DNA from: Diploptera punctata
Taxonomy: Eukaryota; Arthropoda; Insecta; Blattodea; Blaberidae
Assembly (NCBI GenBank): GCA_030220185.1
Contig: JASPKZ010004560.1
Coordinates: 794,501 to 858,500, forward strand
Length of the DNA stretch: 64,000 nucleotides
Direction: 5' to 3'
Part shown: piece after piece, positions 1 to 10,750 of the stretch
Layout: every line of letters starts with the position of its first letter
Numbering within the stretch: the stretch's first letter is position 1
Notes under the pieces: generated by a model
What the model was told of the DNA's origin: nothing
The model's input: the letters and a program-made list of their open reading frames with translations, nothing else
Database searches by the model: none
Position numbers and translations under genes: made by a program

Positions 1-590
1 TAATATATGTACCTTACACTGGGTAATGGTGAAGTCGAGGTTTAGAGCAAATATAAATTTAGATTTCTTTTAAAAGATGCCAATATCCAATTTGGAAATC
101 AAACTCTATTTCTAGACACACAAAAATAAAAATATTTTAATAGTAACGTTAAATCTATGCTATTACAATCCTGTGAAACCTGGAAAACAAGCGAATTTAT
201 AGAAATTAAATTGCAAGTATTTATAAACAGGTGTCTAAAGAAAATATTAAGAATAAAATGGTCAGGAAAATATCAAATAAAGAATTATGGAAAAAAAAAC
301 TGACCAGAAAGAAATAAAAAACTTAAAATGGAACTGGATAGGACATACATTAAGGAAAGACCACGAATCGATTGAAAGAATTGCGTTGGATTGGAACCTC
401 CAAGGACATAGGGGAAGAGGCAGACCGAAACAGACACGGAAGAGAACCATCCTTGAAGAAATTGCGAAGGAGGGAAAATCCTGGAGGGAAGTGAAGAAGT
501 TGGCTAAGAATAGGATCCGTTTGCGACGCTTTGTCGCGGATGTCCTATGCTCCTGATAGGAGATAAATGTGATATTAATGATGATGATGG
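1..590 (+). mobile_element. LINE-A 3' end (RTE/CR1-like non-LTR retrotransposon), broken
   Basis: Carboxy-terminal part of a LINE reverse-transcriptase polyprotein. From about 151 one frame reads a CETW block (172-183) and then ILRIKW. After a frameshift near 280 a second frame (287-556, 89 residues) reads WIGHTLRK, GRGRPKQTRKRT and SWREVKKLAKNR, the usual end of these proteins. A short GAT-rich tail near 575-590 marks the 3' end. The left end runs off the window. A piece of the same family recurs at 44071-44150. It is non-functional: no catalytic domain is present here and the frame is broken. The clade name is from memory of family tails and is not proven. Confidence 0.75.
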
Positions 591-809
591 ATTTATAGTT
601 AAATAAAATAATATATAGAATTTTATTTGGCATTGTCATCCAAATTGAAAAAATAAACAATGAAGGACTTTAAATTAGTTTAGCGTATACACATTAATCT
701 ATCCAAGGTTTCACCACGAACCCAAATAAACATAAAATAAATAAATCTTGAGTTAAAATAAAAAATAATCAAACTACGTCAAACGAAAGAAAAATAATAC
801 AAAGCAGTA

Positions 810-1275
810 TTCTTATAAAATTGATGCTTGCCTCAAAAAACGTTAAAACGAAAATATATAAAACTGCATTTCCCCTAGTTATATGGATACGAAACATGGA
901 CTCTAACTTTAAGAGTGAAGAAAATATTACCAGTATTTTAGTTCTAAGGAAAACGTTTGACAAACAGGTGAATGCAGAAGACTACTTAACAGACAGTTAC
1001 ATGATCTTTATAGGAAACCAGATTTAATAAGAACTATGTCTCGTAGACTGCGATAGTCAGAATATATGGCGTGATTTGTGAATAAAATAACGGAATGCAG
1101 GAAAAAAATAGGGAAATCGCCCAGGAGGTAGACCAAGAATGAGGTGGGAGAATAACATTAACTATGATTTGAGGGAGGTAAATTATACAATGGATGATTG
1201 GAAAACTTCGGCTCACGATAGGGATATCAGGAGAGATCATGTCCGCGCGGCCATAAACCTATGGGCTCCGTAGTA
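810..1275 (+). mobile_element. LINE-E 3' fragment
   Basis: Decayed copy of the commonest LINE in the window. Readable pieces are KTKIYKTAFPLVIWIRNMDS, then in other frames the sequence that in better copies gives RPRMRWENNIN, a DLREVNYT-like block, and the closing RDHVRAAINLWAP-like block. Several frameshifts and stops are present. Compare the cleaner copies at 16240-17075 and 58150-58700. Confidence 0.75.
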
Positions 1276-1299
1276 CCGTAAGACAACCAGTTGGTATTA

Positions 1300-1670
1300 A
1301 AAATCAAATATATTTTACCTGATGACTTTAAGATCGTAAGGCAGAATTGGTGGTTAGGTCCTCTCAAAGGGCCGGTGCGCTCAGACTAACATTGCCGCAC
1401 TGACTACAGATAGGAGAAAGTACAAACCAGTTCAGTGCAGTGTCTTTCAAAATGCTTATTCTGTAGTAGAAATGTACTGACGACGTAAAATGCAATGCAC
1501 CCCACTGATCAGATTTCATGATTTTTATGTACATAAGGTGAGTTCTAAATAGTTAGACATGCTTTCAGTGTGTTTGGAACAATTAATTATTTATATTTCA
1601 AATGTGTCTATAAAATTAAATAGTCTTAAAAATATTTTTAATAAGAATTTTTAAAAAAGTAAAGTAATTC
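1300..1670. other. No recognised feature
   Basis: AT-rich sequence between LINE-E and SINE-3. I see no coding pattern or terminal repeats. Confidence 0.5.
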
Positions 1671-1672
1671 CA

Positions 1673-1943
1673 CTAAAGATCGTAGGAGTCCCAAATGGTA
1701 GTAGGAGGTTAAGGCTCCCATCCTTCTAGATTTCAAACCCTTGCGTGACGTCAGCTATTGCTCACAGGAAAAAAAAAAAAAGGTACTCATTTCCATTAGA
1801 GACTGGGTCGACCCCAGTTCATGTTGCTGTCAGAACGTTTGGGCCTGTTTCAAAACCCTAACCTCACCTGACTCGAACTCCCGACCTTCCGGCAAGTAGC
1901 ATGTTGCCATAAGCAACTATGCTACGGCGTGCCGCATTAAATA
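1673..1943 (-). mobile_element. SINE-3 (tRNA-derived), reverse orientation
   Basis: Reads on the minus strand as a tRNA-related head (GCGGCACGCCGTAGC..., with a degraded B-box region) followed by a body ending in ...AACCTCCTACTACC. It aligns with the plus-strand copy at 57847-58146 over nearly its whole length: shared blocks are the GTCGACCC core, the GAAATGAGTACC block and GGGAGCCTTAACCTCC. It carries an internal poly-A stretch (about 1769-1781). Confidence 0.7.
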
Positions 1944-2091
1944 TTTGTGCACAATTACAAAAAAAAATGTAATTCAGCGACTACCTTAAGAAGTATAGAA
2001 AAACTAATTCGTAATCAAAAAATTATTTCTCGGATTGCAGTTATCTAACTATAACTTATGTTGTTGTTGCTTATCCCAGGGTCTTCTAAAT

Positions 2092-2239
2092 CATCGTTTC
2101 CCAACCTGTGGTTCGCGAACCCCCAGGGGGTTCGCAAAATATTTCAAGGGGTTCGCTGAAACTTTTCCGTAATGGCGAGTTTCGAGGTTTGATCTATTAT
2201 TGTTAACATCATTTGGGCAACATAGTAATAATAATAATA

Positions 2240-2270
<31 letters not shown>

Positions 2271-2650
2271 TATTATTATTATTATTATTATTTTAAAATT
2301 AAATTAACCCTATAATGCCCCTTGTTACTTATGTGTAACATCGGGAATTTATCACATTATTTTCACAATAAATTAATATTTACCGCGAATGCCTGATTTA
2401 CAGTTATGTAACAACGTTAGGAATGCATTTGATTTCGCAACAACTAGGTCTACAAGTTGTGTAACTTTTAAGCTGTAACTAGAATAACTTTGGATAACCG
2501 TTAAGGATTAAGTTAATTTAAGGTTATTGTCCTTTTGCTTGGAATTAAATTTTTTGCATGTCTACTGTATGTATATTTAAAAGTCAGTGGTTCACCCAAT
2601 TCAGATCGTTGTGGAAGGGGTTCCCGAGTCTAAGAAAGTTGAAAACGCTG
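2092..2650. mobile_element. Non-autonomous hAT-type element (MITE), 559 bp
   Basis: The left end starts CATCGTTTCCCAACCTG and the right end, read on the other strand, starts CAGCGTTTTCAACTTTC: about 13 of 18 bases match, as expected for old terminal inverted repeats. An 8-bp target duplication flanks it, TTCTAAAT (2084-2091) and TTCTAAAC (2651-2658), 7 of 8 identical. Eight-bp duplications and C-A-G-like termini are typical of hAT elements. Inside lie an inverted GGTTCGCGAACCCC block and an (ATT/AAT)n stretch (about 2226-2293). No transposase is visible. Confidence 0.75.
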
Positions 2651-2839
2651 TTCTAAACCAGTTCCAAGAGGTTATTGTTTTAAAGCAATTTTATTACATC
2701 TGCAAGTAGAATCCAAAGATCCGTTGTTAAGCTGTTGATACATTAGAGTACGGAGCCTATATGTTGTGGCAATGCTTCTTTTGTATTACACTTTTGGGAA
2801 TGTGTTCTTGCCATCTATTATATTACAAGTTCTAAGTAC

Positions 2840-3495
2840 ATTATATAATGGAAATGGATAGTTAATAACAAACGAGGGAAATTTTGAATAAGTGCTGAAT
2901 TCAAATACCTAGGAACAATAACTGTGAATACGTAGCAATAAGTTGCAAGAAAATTTAAACATAGGCTCAATTCTGAAAATGCGCGCTATTTTGCATTATA
3001 GGGACTCTTGTTGTTCTAACTTCTCTCAAAAAAAAAAAAAACATTATTCTGGCAGTTACAGGCTATTATGTGGATGGGAAACATGGACTCTTACTTTAAG
3101 GGAGAAAAAACATTACGAGTATTTGAAAATAATTATTAGGAAAAAATTTGGACCAAAGAGAGATGAGCAGACAGGTGAATGGAGATTACTACATAAAACT
3201 GAGCTACATGATCTCTATAGGAAGCCAGATATAAAAAGAACAGTTAAGCCTCGTAAACTGCGATAGGCAGAACATGTGGCACGAATGGGGAATGAAAGTT
3301 GTGCATGGAAGCTTCTTGTAGGAAAACCAGAGAGAAAACGCCCAATTGGTAGACCAAGAATGAGGTGGCAGGATAACATTAACCATGATTTGAGGGAAGT
3401 AAATTACACAGAATAATTAGAAAATGTTAGCACAGGATAGGGATGTATGAAGAGTTTATGTTCGTGCAGCCATGAACCAATGGATTCCATAATGC
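2840..3495 (+). mobile_element. LINE-E 3' fragment
   Basis: Begins with the segment equivalent to 16415 onward in the better copy. The 2943-3266 stretch reads through WETWTLTLREKKH, KKFGPKRDEQTGEWRLLH and LHDLYRKPDIKRT. Later frames give RWQDNINHDLREVNYT and a final RAAMNQW. A run of 13 A at about 3028 and several frameshifts show decay. Confidence 0.8.
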
Positions 3496-3516
3496 CAATT
3501 AATTAGTTTTAATTAT

Positions 3517-3521
3517 TACTA

Positions 3522-3577
<56 letters not shown>

Positions 3578-3590
3578 GTTATTGTTATTG
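3517..3590. repeat. (ATT)n microsatellite
   Basis: About 24 near-perfect ATT units following a LINE 3' end. Confidence 0.95.
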
Positions 3591-3779
3591 CTACTGACAG
3601 TACTACAACTGTTCCACATTGTTGGAAGATACTTTTCAACAAAAGTTCTGATAATATTCAAGTATAATCCAGATGAGCATTAATTAACTGTCCAAATTTT
3701 AATGAACGAGGTTTTGTTATGATGTTTGAATTGGGATAAGAGACAAATGTTATAGAAATTGGAAGGAGAGAAGTGTGGT

Positions 3780-3783
<4 letters not shown>

Positions 3784-3810
<27 letters not shown>
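3784..3810. repeat. (GT)n microsatellite
   Basis: Short uninterrupted GT/TG run. Confidence 0.95.
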
Positions 3811-3859
3811 CGGAGAAATGAGGCGGAACATAACATTAGAACATGAGTTGTAACTCAAA

Positions 3860-4223
3860 GCCGGTTTTGTTCACGTCAAACTTTGGTTGTGACGTGCGTT
3901 ACATTGTGGTAAATTTCAATAGGACGACCAATCAAGGCGCAGTTGAAGCTTAATTAGCGTTGTTATGGACACAACTTCATCTGGTGTTAAAATGCCTACC
4001 TAACATTTGATAGTTATAGTTCAATTCTAGATCCAGAAATAAATTAACTTTAGTCGGTCCCGGGGATTTGTGGTTATGTATGTACTCGTCTCTAGTTTTT
4101 ATGTTAGCTGCTGTAAATCCGGACGACATCTATGCACAGAGACACGAAAATATCCTGAATATGGCTTCCTTCGAAAAGTAAGTAAACCATGAAACAGGTA
4201 TCGCATAAAGCAAAATATTAAAA
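3860..4223. other. No recognised feature
   Basis: Non-coding-looking sequence up to the mariner end; no structure recognised. Confidence 0.4.
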
Positions 4224-4225
4224 TA

Positions 4226-4729
4226 CCAGGGCATTCGATAAATAATTGCAACATTGTTGTAAATCAGTGATCGTAGTGGTGACCATTGTAATCTTGTGGC
4301 ATATTGTTGAGTAGTCTTTGTTATATAAATCTGTAATATTGAAAGTCTCGAAATAGCAATATTTTTGTGAATACATTCACTATTTCTCACATTTAGTAAG
4401 AAGTACCGCCCTAAAAATATGTTCTGTAGAATTTGTTTAAAAGATGAAATTGGAAGTACACGAACATTCTCCAAATTCCTTATTCTCAAAGATCAAAGAA
4501 ACCTCTATAAGGCATTCGATTACAATCAAGAGTTGATATCCAAAAAGCTCTAGATCGATCGGTGAAACAAATATCTAGTAATGGTGCTGCAGATGGAGTG
4601 TTCTTTCATCCAAGGATCTGGCAACGTATAGTTGACTTCACAAGATACTAAAAATGAAGTTCGTAATGTTAAAAGTATTTTTAAATAAATGTTTTGTTGT
4701 ACTTATGGCAATGTTAATTAATGCCCTAG
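4226..4729 (+). mobile_element. Internally deleted mariner element
   Basis: TA duplications (4224-4225, 4730-4731) flank ends that read CCAGGGCATT on the left and CTAGGGCATT on the right (other strand). The interior matches the copy at 53187-53987, which still encodes the mariner block NSPDMSPCDYDLF that holds the third catalytic acid. At 504 bp against roughly 1.3 kb for autonomous mariners, most of the transposase is lost. Related text here encodes the C-terminal part in broken frames. Confidence 0.7.
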
Positions 4730-4731
4730 TA

Positions 4732-5545
4732 TGTACTTGGAAGGTGCCGTCGCCCTCAACAATATCGTCGCTGGAAAGCCGCTGATGTCAAAAGCGTCGC
4801 AAAACAATAACAACATCCAATAGCACATATTCTGCTGATGATGGAAGCCGGATTTCGAAAGGCTTACAGTTTTAGTTTTTTTTTAAGTTTTAACCTAGTT
4901 GAGCAGGATGGCACCTGCCAGGTGTTTATTTTAATGTTTTACATTATGACTATTTGTATGAATTTTATCAGTATTGATTACACTGGTCAACATGATTTTT
5001 GTCCCATGAGTACCAATAGTTGTACTTAATGCAGTTTTTTTAATCGTGTTTTTCAAATATGTATTCGAAATTTCTCAATCACCTACAGTTTTTTATTTCA
5101 ATTTCAATTAATGGATTTAAATAATTATTTTTTTAATAAACTTTTTTCGTCCATTTGTCCATTGTAAAATAAAACCAAATGAGCTAACTCAGGAAATTTA
5201 AGCTATGGAAAAGAGATATCAAGGCAAGTGAAATCCTAATATGCTGGCCGATTATTGTTGGACCATCAAGATGGATGCTACACAGGCGAAATATAGCAGA
5301 AAATCGTCATTTCTTACTTTCTAGGTGAGTCCGAATGTTCGAATATTGCGTAGTTACGAATGTAGAAAATATTGAAGTGTTTGAAATTATAAATGCCTGT
5401 CTGTCGCAAACTTTGCGTGATGGAGAAAACCCGATATCATATTTGAATTCAGGAGAAAAAATACTATCAGAATCACATATTTTTCTTTCTGAGACAAAAA
5501 TAAGTTTTTTTTGTTGCTCAGTGTTATCGGTATGAAATATAAATG
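4732..5545. other. No recognised feature
   Basis: AT-rich sequence. Overlapping short open frames on both strands between 5307 and 5669 show no family I recognise. Confidence 0.4.
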
Positions 5546-5550
5546 AAAAA

Positions 5551-5640
5551 TTGAGAAAGACATTTGGCCCAACTAGAGATAATAGACTCTGGCGGATCAG
5601 AATTAACAGGGAACTACAAGTTCTACACAAATACATATAT
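5551..5640 (+). mobile_element. Small LINE fragment
   Basis: The frame reads LRKTFGPTRDNRLWRIR followed by an ELQVLH block, the counterpart of the FGPKRDEQTGEWR region of LINE-E. It is a diverged copy or sister family. Confidence 0.55.
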
Positions 5641-5799
5641 ATAATCCATCTACGATGGCGTAACAGCACAACGTTAGGCCTTGTCTCTCCTTTATTAGGA
5701 GTTACTAGAACAAGTCAACTTAATATCACTTATTTCCCTATAGATGCCTCATGAATGCTATGCTGTCAAAATTCTGACCCAATGAGACATCTGAGGCAT

Positions 5800-5856
5800 T
5801 GTTAGGATGAAGAAGGCAGGTGAATTTTGCTTAGAGGTCTCTTTAGTCAGGCTTAA
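5800..5856 (-). mobile_element. SINE-2, 3' part (split by insertion)
   Basis: Matches, in reverse, the 3' part of the plus-strand SINE-2 at 53995-54205 (the GCTTAGAGGTC and CAGGCTTAAGG blocks). The match stops at TTAA (5853-5856) and resumes at 9845, showing that a 4-kb insertion split this SINE. Confidence 0.75.
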
Positions 5857-6356
5857 GGGGGGACCTACATCTTTAGCCATTAAAAATATGGCATATTTCA
5901 ATATTTTTTCAAAGTAACAACGCTGGTTACAGAAATGAAATTCGGTATGTGATATCTATATTACAATGTGAGCATGTTAGTGTATTTAAGTACAATCTAA
6001 CTTCAGTTGTTATGATTAATTAAATATTCAAAATGTCAGCTGAAAATTTTGCATTGTCTTGCTGTTTCCCTGATAATTTTCCTAATATATTTTAATGATT
6101 CTTGTTTTATTTTACTCATTAATGTAGCTACAAAATATACTACAATTGTTTAATTATGTAGAGTGCACATATTTTATTTGTAATTTTAAATTGATGCATA
6201 CTCATTTTAGTTAAAATTTGCATTAAAATATATTTTAAATAAAATATAATAGGTGCATTACTAATTGTAGTATATTTTGTTCATCTCTTCTTCTTCTTCT
6301 TCTTCTTCTTCTTCTTCTTCCGAATGCAGTATTGGGTGATGGTGCCCGTTCTGCGA

Positions 6357-6992
6357 CTACAAAAACTGATCTTTCCATCGGTTGAAGGGTCTTCCGAGGT
6401 CTCTTTTGCCTTTAGGGTTGAGGTGGTAAATCATCTTTGGTAAACGGGAATTTGACATTCTCTGGACGTGTTGGAACCATTTAATCTGATAATTTTGTAT
6501 ATGTTCAACCATTTCCCTACTATTCCACTGCATCCTTATCTCATCACTTTTCATTCTATCCCTTAATGTTACTCCAGTTAGTGATCGGAGGAATCTCATT
6601 TGTGAACTATTAATGCGGGATTTATCTTTTGCTCGAAGTGTCCAGCATTCACTTCCGTATAGTAGAGCAGGTTTGGCTATGGCATTATGAAATCTCAATT
6701 GGATTTCTTTCCTCATTTGTTTTCCAAAATTTCTCATTATACCATTTAATCTGTTATATTTTTCTAAATTTGTTTCCACATATTTTTGATTATGAAACTG
6801 TGATATATTATTACCTAAATAATTAAAGTGTGTTACTTGTTCTATCGGTTTATTATTTATTATTATTTTTACTCTCGAAAGTCCCTTTCCAGTGATTGCC
6901 ATGGATTTGGTTTTATTTTCAGATATTTTCATGTTGTATTTTTCCAGGGGTGTTCTGCAATTTAAACACTGATCTCTGCAAATCATCTTCAT
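6357..6992 (-). pseudogene. LINE-B C-terminal domain
   Basis: Continuation after the RT active site, frameshifted near 6965-6985. It reads EKYNMKISENKTKSMAITGK, a FNYLGNNIS block, ALLYGSECWTL, MRFLRSLTGVTLRDR, YQIKWFQHVQRMSNSRLPKM and KRDLGRPFNRW. This thumb-to-tail segment follows the RT in these short LINEs and is often mistaken for a host gene. It ends just before the (GAA)n tail. Confidence 0.85.
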
Positions 6993-7012
6993 TCTCCGCT
7001 AGAAGTACTTGA

Positions 7013-8140
7013 TCATCTGCGAAGATTATTGTGTATTTGATTTCCTCTACATATTTTTACTCCTGGGGGGTTTAGTTTTTTCCACTCCTGGACAATTTTA
7101 TTTAGATATAGAATAAACAGTAATGGAGATAGTCCACATCCCTGTCTTAAACCTTGGTTAATTTCAAATGTATCTGTTATTTTCCCATGATCTAACTTTA
7201 CTTTTATAAATGTGGTTTCATATAAACTTTTTATAGCATTTATTAGATTATTGGGGACTTGGTAGCTTTCCAATATTTTCCACATTATGTCCCGTTTGAC
7301 TCTATCATAGGCCTTTTCAAAATCTAAAAATAATATATTTAGGGGGATATTAAATTCTTTCCACTTCTCAATTAGTTGTTTTATAACAAATGTAGCATCG
7401 ATACACGATCGGCCTTTTCGGAATCCACATTGTTCCTCTCCAATTTTATCTGCTGTAATTTTCTGAAGTTTTCGTTTTAAAATGGATGTATATATTTTAG
7501 ATGCTGTTGTCAACAATGATATACCTCTATAATTTGAACAGTTACTTTTTTCTCCTTTCTTATGGATGGGTATTACTAATGATGTTTTCCAGTCCTGAAA
7601 TATTATTCCATGTGCCCATATATCATTAAAAATTTGTACCAATCTAATATAGAGTGGTTTCCCACCATATTTCCAAAGCTCCATTGGTATACCATCTACT
7701 CCACTAGCTTTTCTATTTTTCATTTTCTTGATAGTTTCTATCACTTCATCCAATGTTATAGCATTATATTCTTCTGTGGGACAGGGAGGTGTATTTGTTT
7801 CTTCTTCCTCTGCATATAATAACTGTCTGAAATGCTGTGTCCATTGTTCTGCTGTCATTCCATTTATAGCCACTTTATCCGTACACTCTTCTTTTAATCG
7901 CTGGAATACTTTGAAACCATATCTTTTTGCTCCTGTGACATCTCTTTCTATATTTTTTATAAAACTTTCCCATCCTTCATTTTTTAATTTTCTAGATAAT
8001 TTTCTGACTATTGCTCTTTTGTGTTTGTAATCTATTGTATCATTAATAGTCCCAGAATTAAGCCATTTTAAATAAGCTATCTTCTTATTACTGATTGCTT
8101 CTTTTATTTCTTCTTTTATTTCTTCATTCCAAACTTTCAA
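7013..8140 (-). pseudogene. LINE-B reverse transcriptase domain
   Basis: RNA-dependent DNA polymerase of the LINE. Order on the minus strand: connector (VWNEEIKEEIKEAISNKK), the KASGVDGIPMELWKYGG block, WKTSLVIPIHKKGEKSNCSN and YRGISLLTTASKIYTSIL, GFRKGRSCIDATF, LFLDFEKAYDRV (first catalytic Asp) and NQGLRQGCGLSPLLFILYLN. A frameshift near 7030 displaces the catalytic FADDQ, which lies in another frame at about 7004-7018 on the minus strand. With three breaks in the whole polyprotein, no active enzyme can be made. Length and motif order match the LINE RT family. Confidence 0.9.
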
Positions 8141-9189
8141 TCGATTTTTGGTCTATTTTTGGAGGTTCCCAAACATTCATTTGCTGCTTTTTTTATTGAT
8201 TCTTTTAATTTTATCCAATCAATTTCTACATCTCCAACTCTTGGTTTCAAGTTTTGTTTTATTCGATTTTCATATAACTGTCTTATACTATCTTGTTCTA
8301 ATAGCTGTACTTTGTATTTTTCGTTTTCTGATTTCTTTTCTACTTTCCTTCTAAAATAAGGTTTGTTCGTTCTAATTTTTCCAACCACTAAAAAGTGATC
8401 AGAATCTATTTCTGTCCCCCTATAGACTCTCGTATCCATTATTTGTGTTCAAAATTTTCTGTTTGCTATTATGTAATCTATTATAGATCTGGATCCCCGA
8501 CTCATCCAAGTGAACTTATGTATTTCTTTATGTTTGAAAAATGTATTTGTAATTCGTAGCTGGTTATACATACAAAAATCTCTTAAAATTATCCCTTTAT
8601 CATTTACTTCATTTTCTCCATGTGGGCCAATTAAATTTTTAATGGTTTTATTTCCAATTCTGGCATTGAAGTCTCCTAATATTACTATCTGGTCATTTTT
8701 ATTTATTCTATCCTTTATATCTTGTAATTCATTATAGAATTTCTCTGCTTCCTTTTTATTTCCAGTAGATGGGGCATATATTCCTATTATTGTTAAATTA
8801 TCTCTTCCTAACTTTAATCTTAATGTTACTATTCTGTCACTTATCCAGGAATAAGTTGTTATTTTTTTCTCCAATTTTGTTTTATTAAAATAGCAATTCC
8901 AGATTTGGCTCTTTCTGTCTTTTTCTACTCCTGAATAGATCATATGATAATCTCCCATTTTTTCTGTTGATCCTCTTCCTTTCTTTTTTGTCTCACTAAT
9001 AACAGCTATGTCTATTTGTCTTTTCTTCAATTCCTCTACCAATTCTTCATCTTTTTTATTAAGTCCTCTTACGTTCCAGGTTGCCAAATTCCAGTAATCA
9101 TAAATCCTTTGTTCTTTGCCTGTCGTCATAGTTTTATTATCCGCCTGCTTATTTCCTGTAGTCTTTCGAGTATTTAAAGATTTCCCCAT
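8137..9189 (-). pseudogene. LINE-B endonuclease (APE/EEP type) part of the polyprotein
   Basis: Nicks target DNA for target-primed reverse transcription. From the ATG at 9189 the protein reads LATWNVRGLNKKDEELVEEL, IDIAVISETKK, TIIGIYAPSTG, VILGDFNARIG and IDYIIANRKF. An in-frame TGA (8449-8451) follows; the same frame then resumes with TQIMDTRVYRG and the closing SDHFLVVGKI block. These are the N, E, Y, GDFNAR and SDH motifs of exonuclease/endonuclease/phosphatase-fold enzymes, all visible. The segment continues as a linker to ECLGTSKNRPKID, where a frameshift near 8140 separates it from the reverse transcriptase. Confidence 0.88.
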
Positions 9190-9848
9190 TATAGGTTACC
9201 GGCCTATAGTTGGGTAAGTCCAGTGGTGGGGTTGCCACCTCAATGCCTCTTGGACAGGCATGCTTTTCTGTAGGGGATGCTCCCTTAGCCTTTGAAGTTT
9301 CTCCTTCTCCGCAAGGCAGCGGTTCCTCTCTCTTTCCCTGAGTGAGGGTAGGGTGCCTCTTCTGCCAAATCTGCCGTATTAAGGGTATCCCTCTCCGCCT
9401 TCATTGCCGTTGAGGTCTTCACCGTTCCCTGGCAAGGGGCCCTCACATGGTACTAACAGCCGGGCCAGCTGAACCAAGGTTTTTTTTTTACGAGGTGTTA
9501 CTCCTCCCCCTCCTCCTTTCTCATCCGGGCTTGGGACCGGTAATGGCGGAGTTTTCTTCATCTCTGTAAACTACATATACATGCAAAATTTCACCTTAAT
9601 ATCTTGAAAACTTTGGGAGTTATCAGAGAAACCGTATTGAAAATATTAAGTTATGGAAAACAAGCGATAAACTTACCTCTCAAATTAAAGGGCTCACTCG
9701 AGTGACAGCATTGCACATTTTTAAACATAACTCAAATAGTAATAGAGATATCAATGAAAATCTTTCACTAATTTAAAAATGAAATTTCAATCTATATGAG
9801 AACAAAAACTGAATTTTTTTGTCCCTCAAAGGTGTAGGTCCCCCTTAA

Positions 9849-10030
9849 GGATCTTTTACAAGCCTGAAAATCTTCAGACTCGACACCTACGGTTTAAAGT
9901 TCATCCCGGAGGACTTGATCCTTGGATTTTTCTATCCTAAAAGAGCCATCGACCCCAGGTCGCGTTTGAACCCGCGATCCTCGGGACCAGAGGAAAAGAA
10001 CATAACCATTAGTCCACTACGCCATACTAC
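9849..10030 (-). mobile_element. SINE-2, 5' (tRNA-like) part
   Basis: On the minus strand: GGCGTAGTGGACTAATGG (A-box region), then the B-box CGGGTTCAAACGCG-like block, a TTTTAGGATAGAAAAATCC-like body, and AGATTTTCAGGCTTGT. It is homologous to 53995-54205. It is the head of the SINE interrupted at TTAA by the Kolobok-like element. Confidence 0.75.
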
Positions 10031-10082
10031 GTAGATATAATAGCAGATATTAATGTAAGTAGAGTCGAGTGGTTGGGCCATG

Positions 10083-10530
10083 TACAGGATGTCTCTAAAG
10101 TCACTACCCATTTTCATGAAAACACTACTTTTTTATTTTCTTTGCATACACTGTTAGCTTAGTGCAACATGTTTAGCACGGAAGAACGGGTTGCCATTGT
10201 TTGTGCACGGGCACGTGGACGTGGATTGGCATATGAAGACGCCAGAGCTGAATTTATCCATAAATTCCGTAAACCAGTCCCAACAAAGGCACACATTCGT
10301 CTGCTTGTAAATAAATCTAAGTGTACGTGAAGTGTGTGTGATGAAGCACGTCATGGACAACCACATGTATCAGCCGAAACACTGCAACAGGATCAAATTG
10401 CCAGAGATAGTCCGAAATCTTCAACTTGACGCCTCAGTATGGAGTTGAATGCCCCTCCTAACACACTGTGGAAAATTCTACATTTGACTCTACGAAAACG
10501 TCCTTATCACGTCTGCTTGATTTACGTAAT
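10083..10530 (+). pseudogene. Decayed IS630/Tc1-class transposase N-terminus (DUF4817-like helix-turn-helix)
   Basis: From 10170 the frame reads MFSTEERVAIVCARARGRG, then AYEDARAEFIHKFRKPVP, TKAHIRLLVNKSKC and a stop. After the stop come HGQPHVSAETLQQ and, frameshifted, the TLWKILHLTLRKRPYHV block. The order (STEER, KFRKPVPTK..IRLLV, GRP-like, LWKILH) matches the DNA-binding half of DUF4817 elements common in insects. The sequence just upstream (TACAGGATGTCTCTAAAGTC, from 10083) looks like such an element's terminus. No DDE catalytic half is present. Confidence 0.6.
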
Positions 10531-10750
10531 CGTATCACAGAAGTAGCAGGATTTTTTTACTGTTTAAATGTGAAGATCTTCATTTCGTTGTAAGCTGAAA
10601 TATGGTGTATGTGTCTTTACCTAGGTCGCGGATATGTAGAAGGGCATTAGAATATGTGTAAAAACGTTACAATAACATCAAGGTTTCAAACATTGGCTTC
10701 CTTCATTGAAATGGTATATAGAATGGACAGAATCGAACACACAACGTAAT
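10531..10750. other. No recognised feature
   Basis: Sequence between the transposase relic and the microsatellites; nothing identified. Confidence 0.4.

Larger units (their letters stand above)
6289..9556 (-). mobile_element. LINE-B, nearly full length, inactive
   Basis: A 3.3-kb non-LTR retrotransposon on the minus strand: 5' region (about 9190-9556), apurinic-type endonuclease, reverse transcriptase, C-terminal domain, and a (GAA)n 3' tail seen as (CTT)n at 6289-6320. A 9-bp direct repeat TTCATCTCT (6280-6288 and 9557-9565) flanks it and looks like the target duplication. The coding region is broken by one in-frame stop and three frameshifts. No separate ORF1 is evident; short LINEs of RTE type often lack one or have a small one. 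Confidence 0.85.
5857..9844. mobile_element. TTAA-flanked DNA transposon (Kolobok-like), itself split by LINE-B
   Basis: Termini read GGGGGGACCTACATCTTT on the left and GGGGGACCTACACCTTT on the right (other strand), directly flanked by TTAA (5853-5856 and 9845-9848). After removing LINE-B (6289-9556) the element is about 0.7 kb and has no transposase, so it is non-autonomous. TTAA duplications occur in Kolobok, piggyBac and Sola3. G-rich ends favour Kolobok over the CCC ends of piggyBac, but this is inference. Insertion into SINE-2 gives a clear empty-site comparison. Confidence 0.7.

Noticed and set aside
262..660. 132-residue minus-strand open frame
   Set aside because: It is the antisense shadow of the LINE-A tail.
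6357..9189. Host genes for reverse transcriptase or craniofacial-development-like proteins
   Set aside because: The domains, order, (GAA)n tail and flanking duplication show one LINE copy with a stop and frameshifts.
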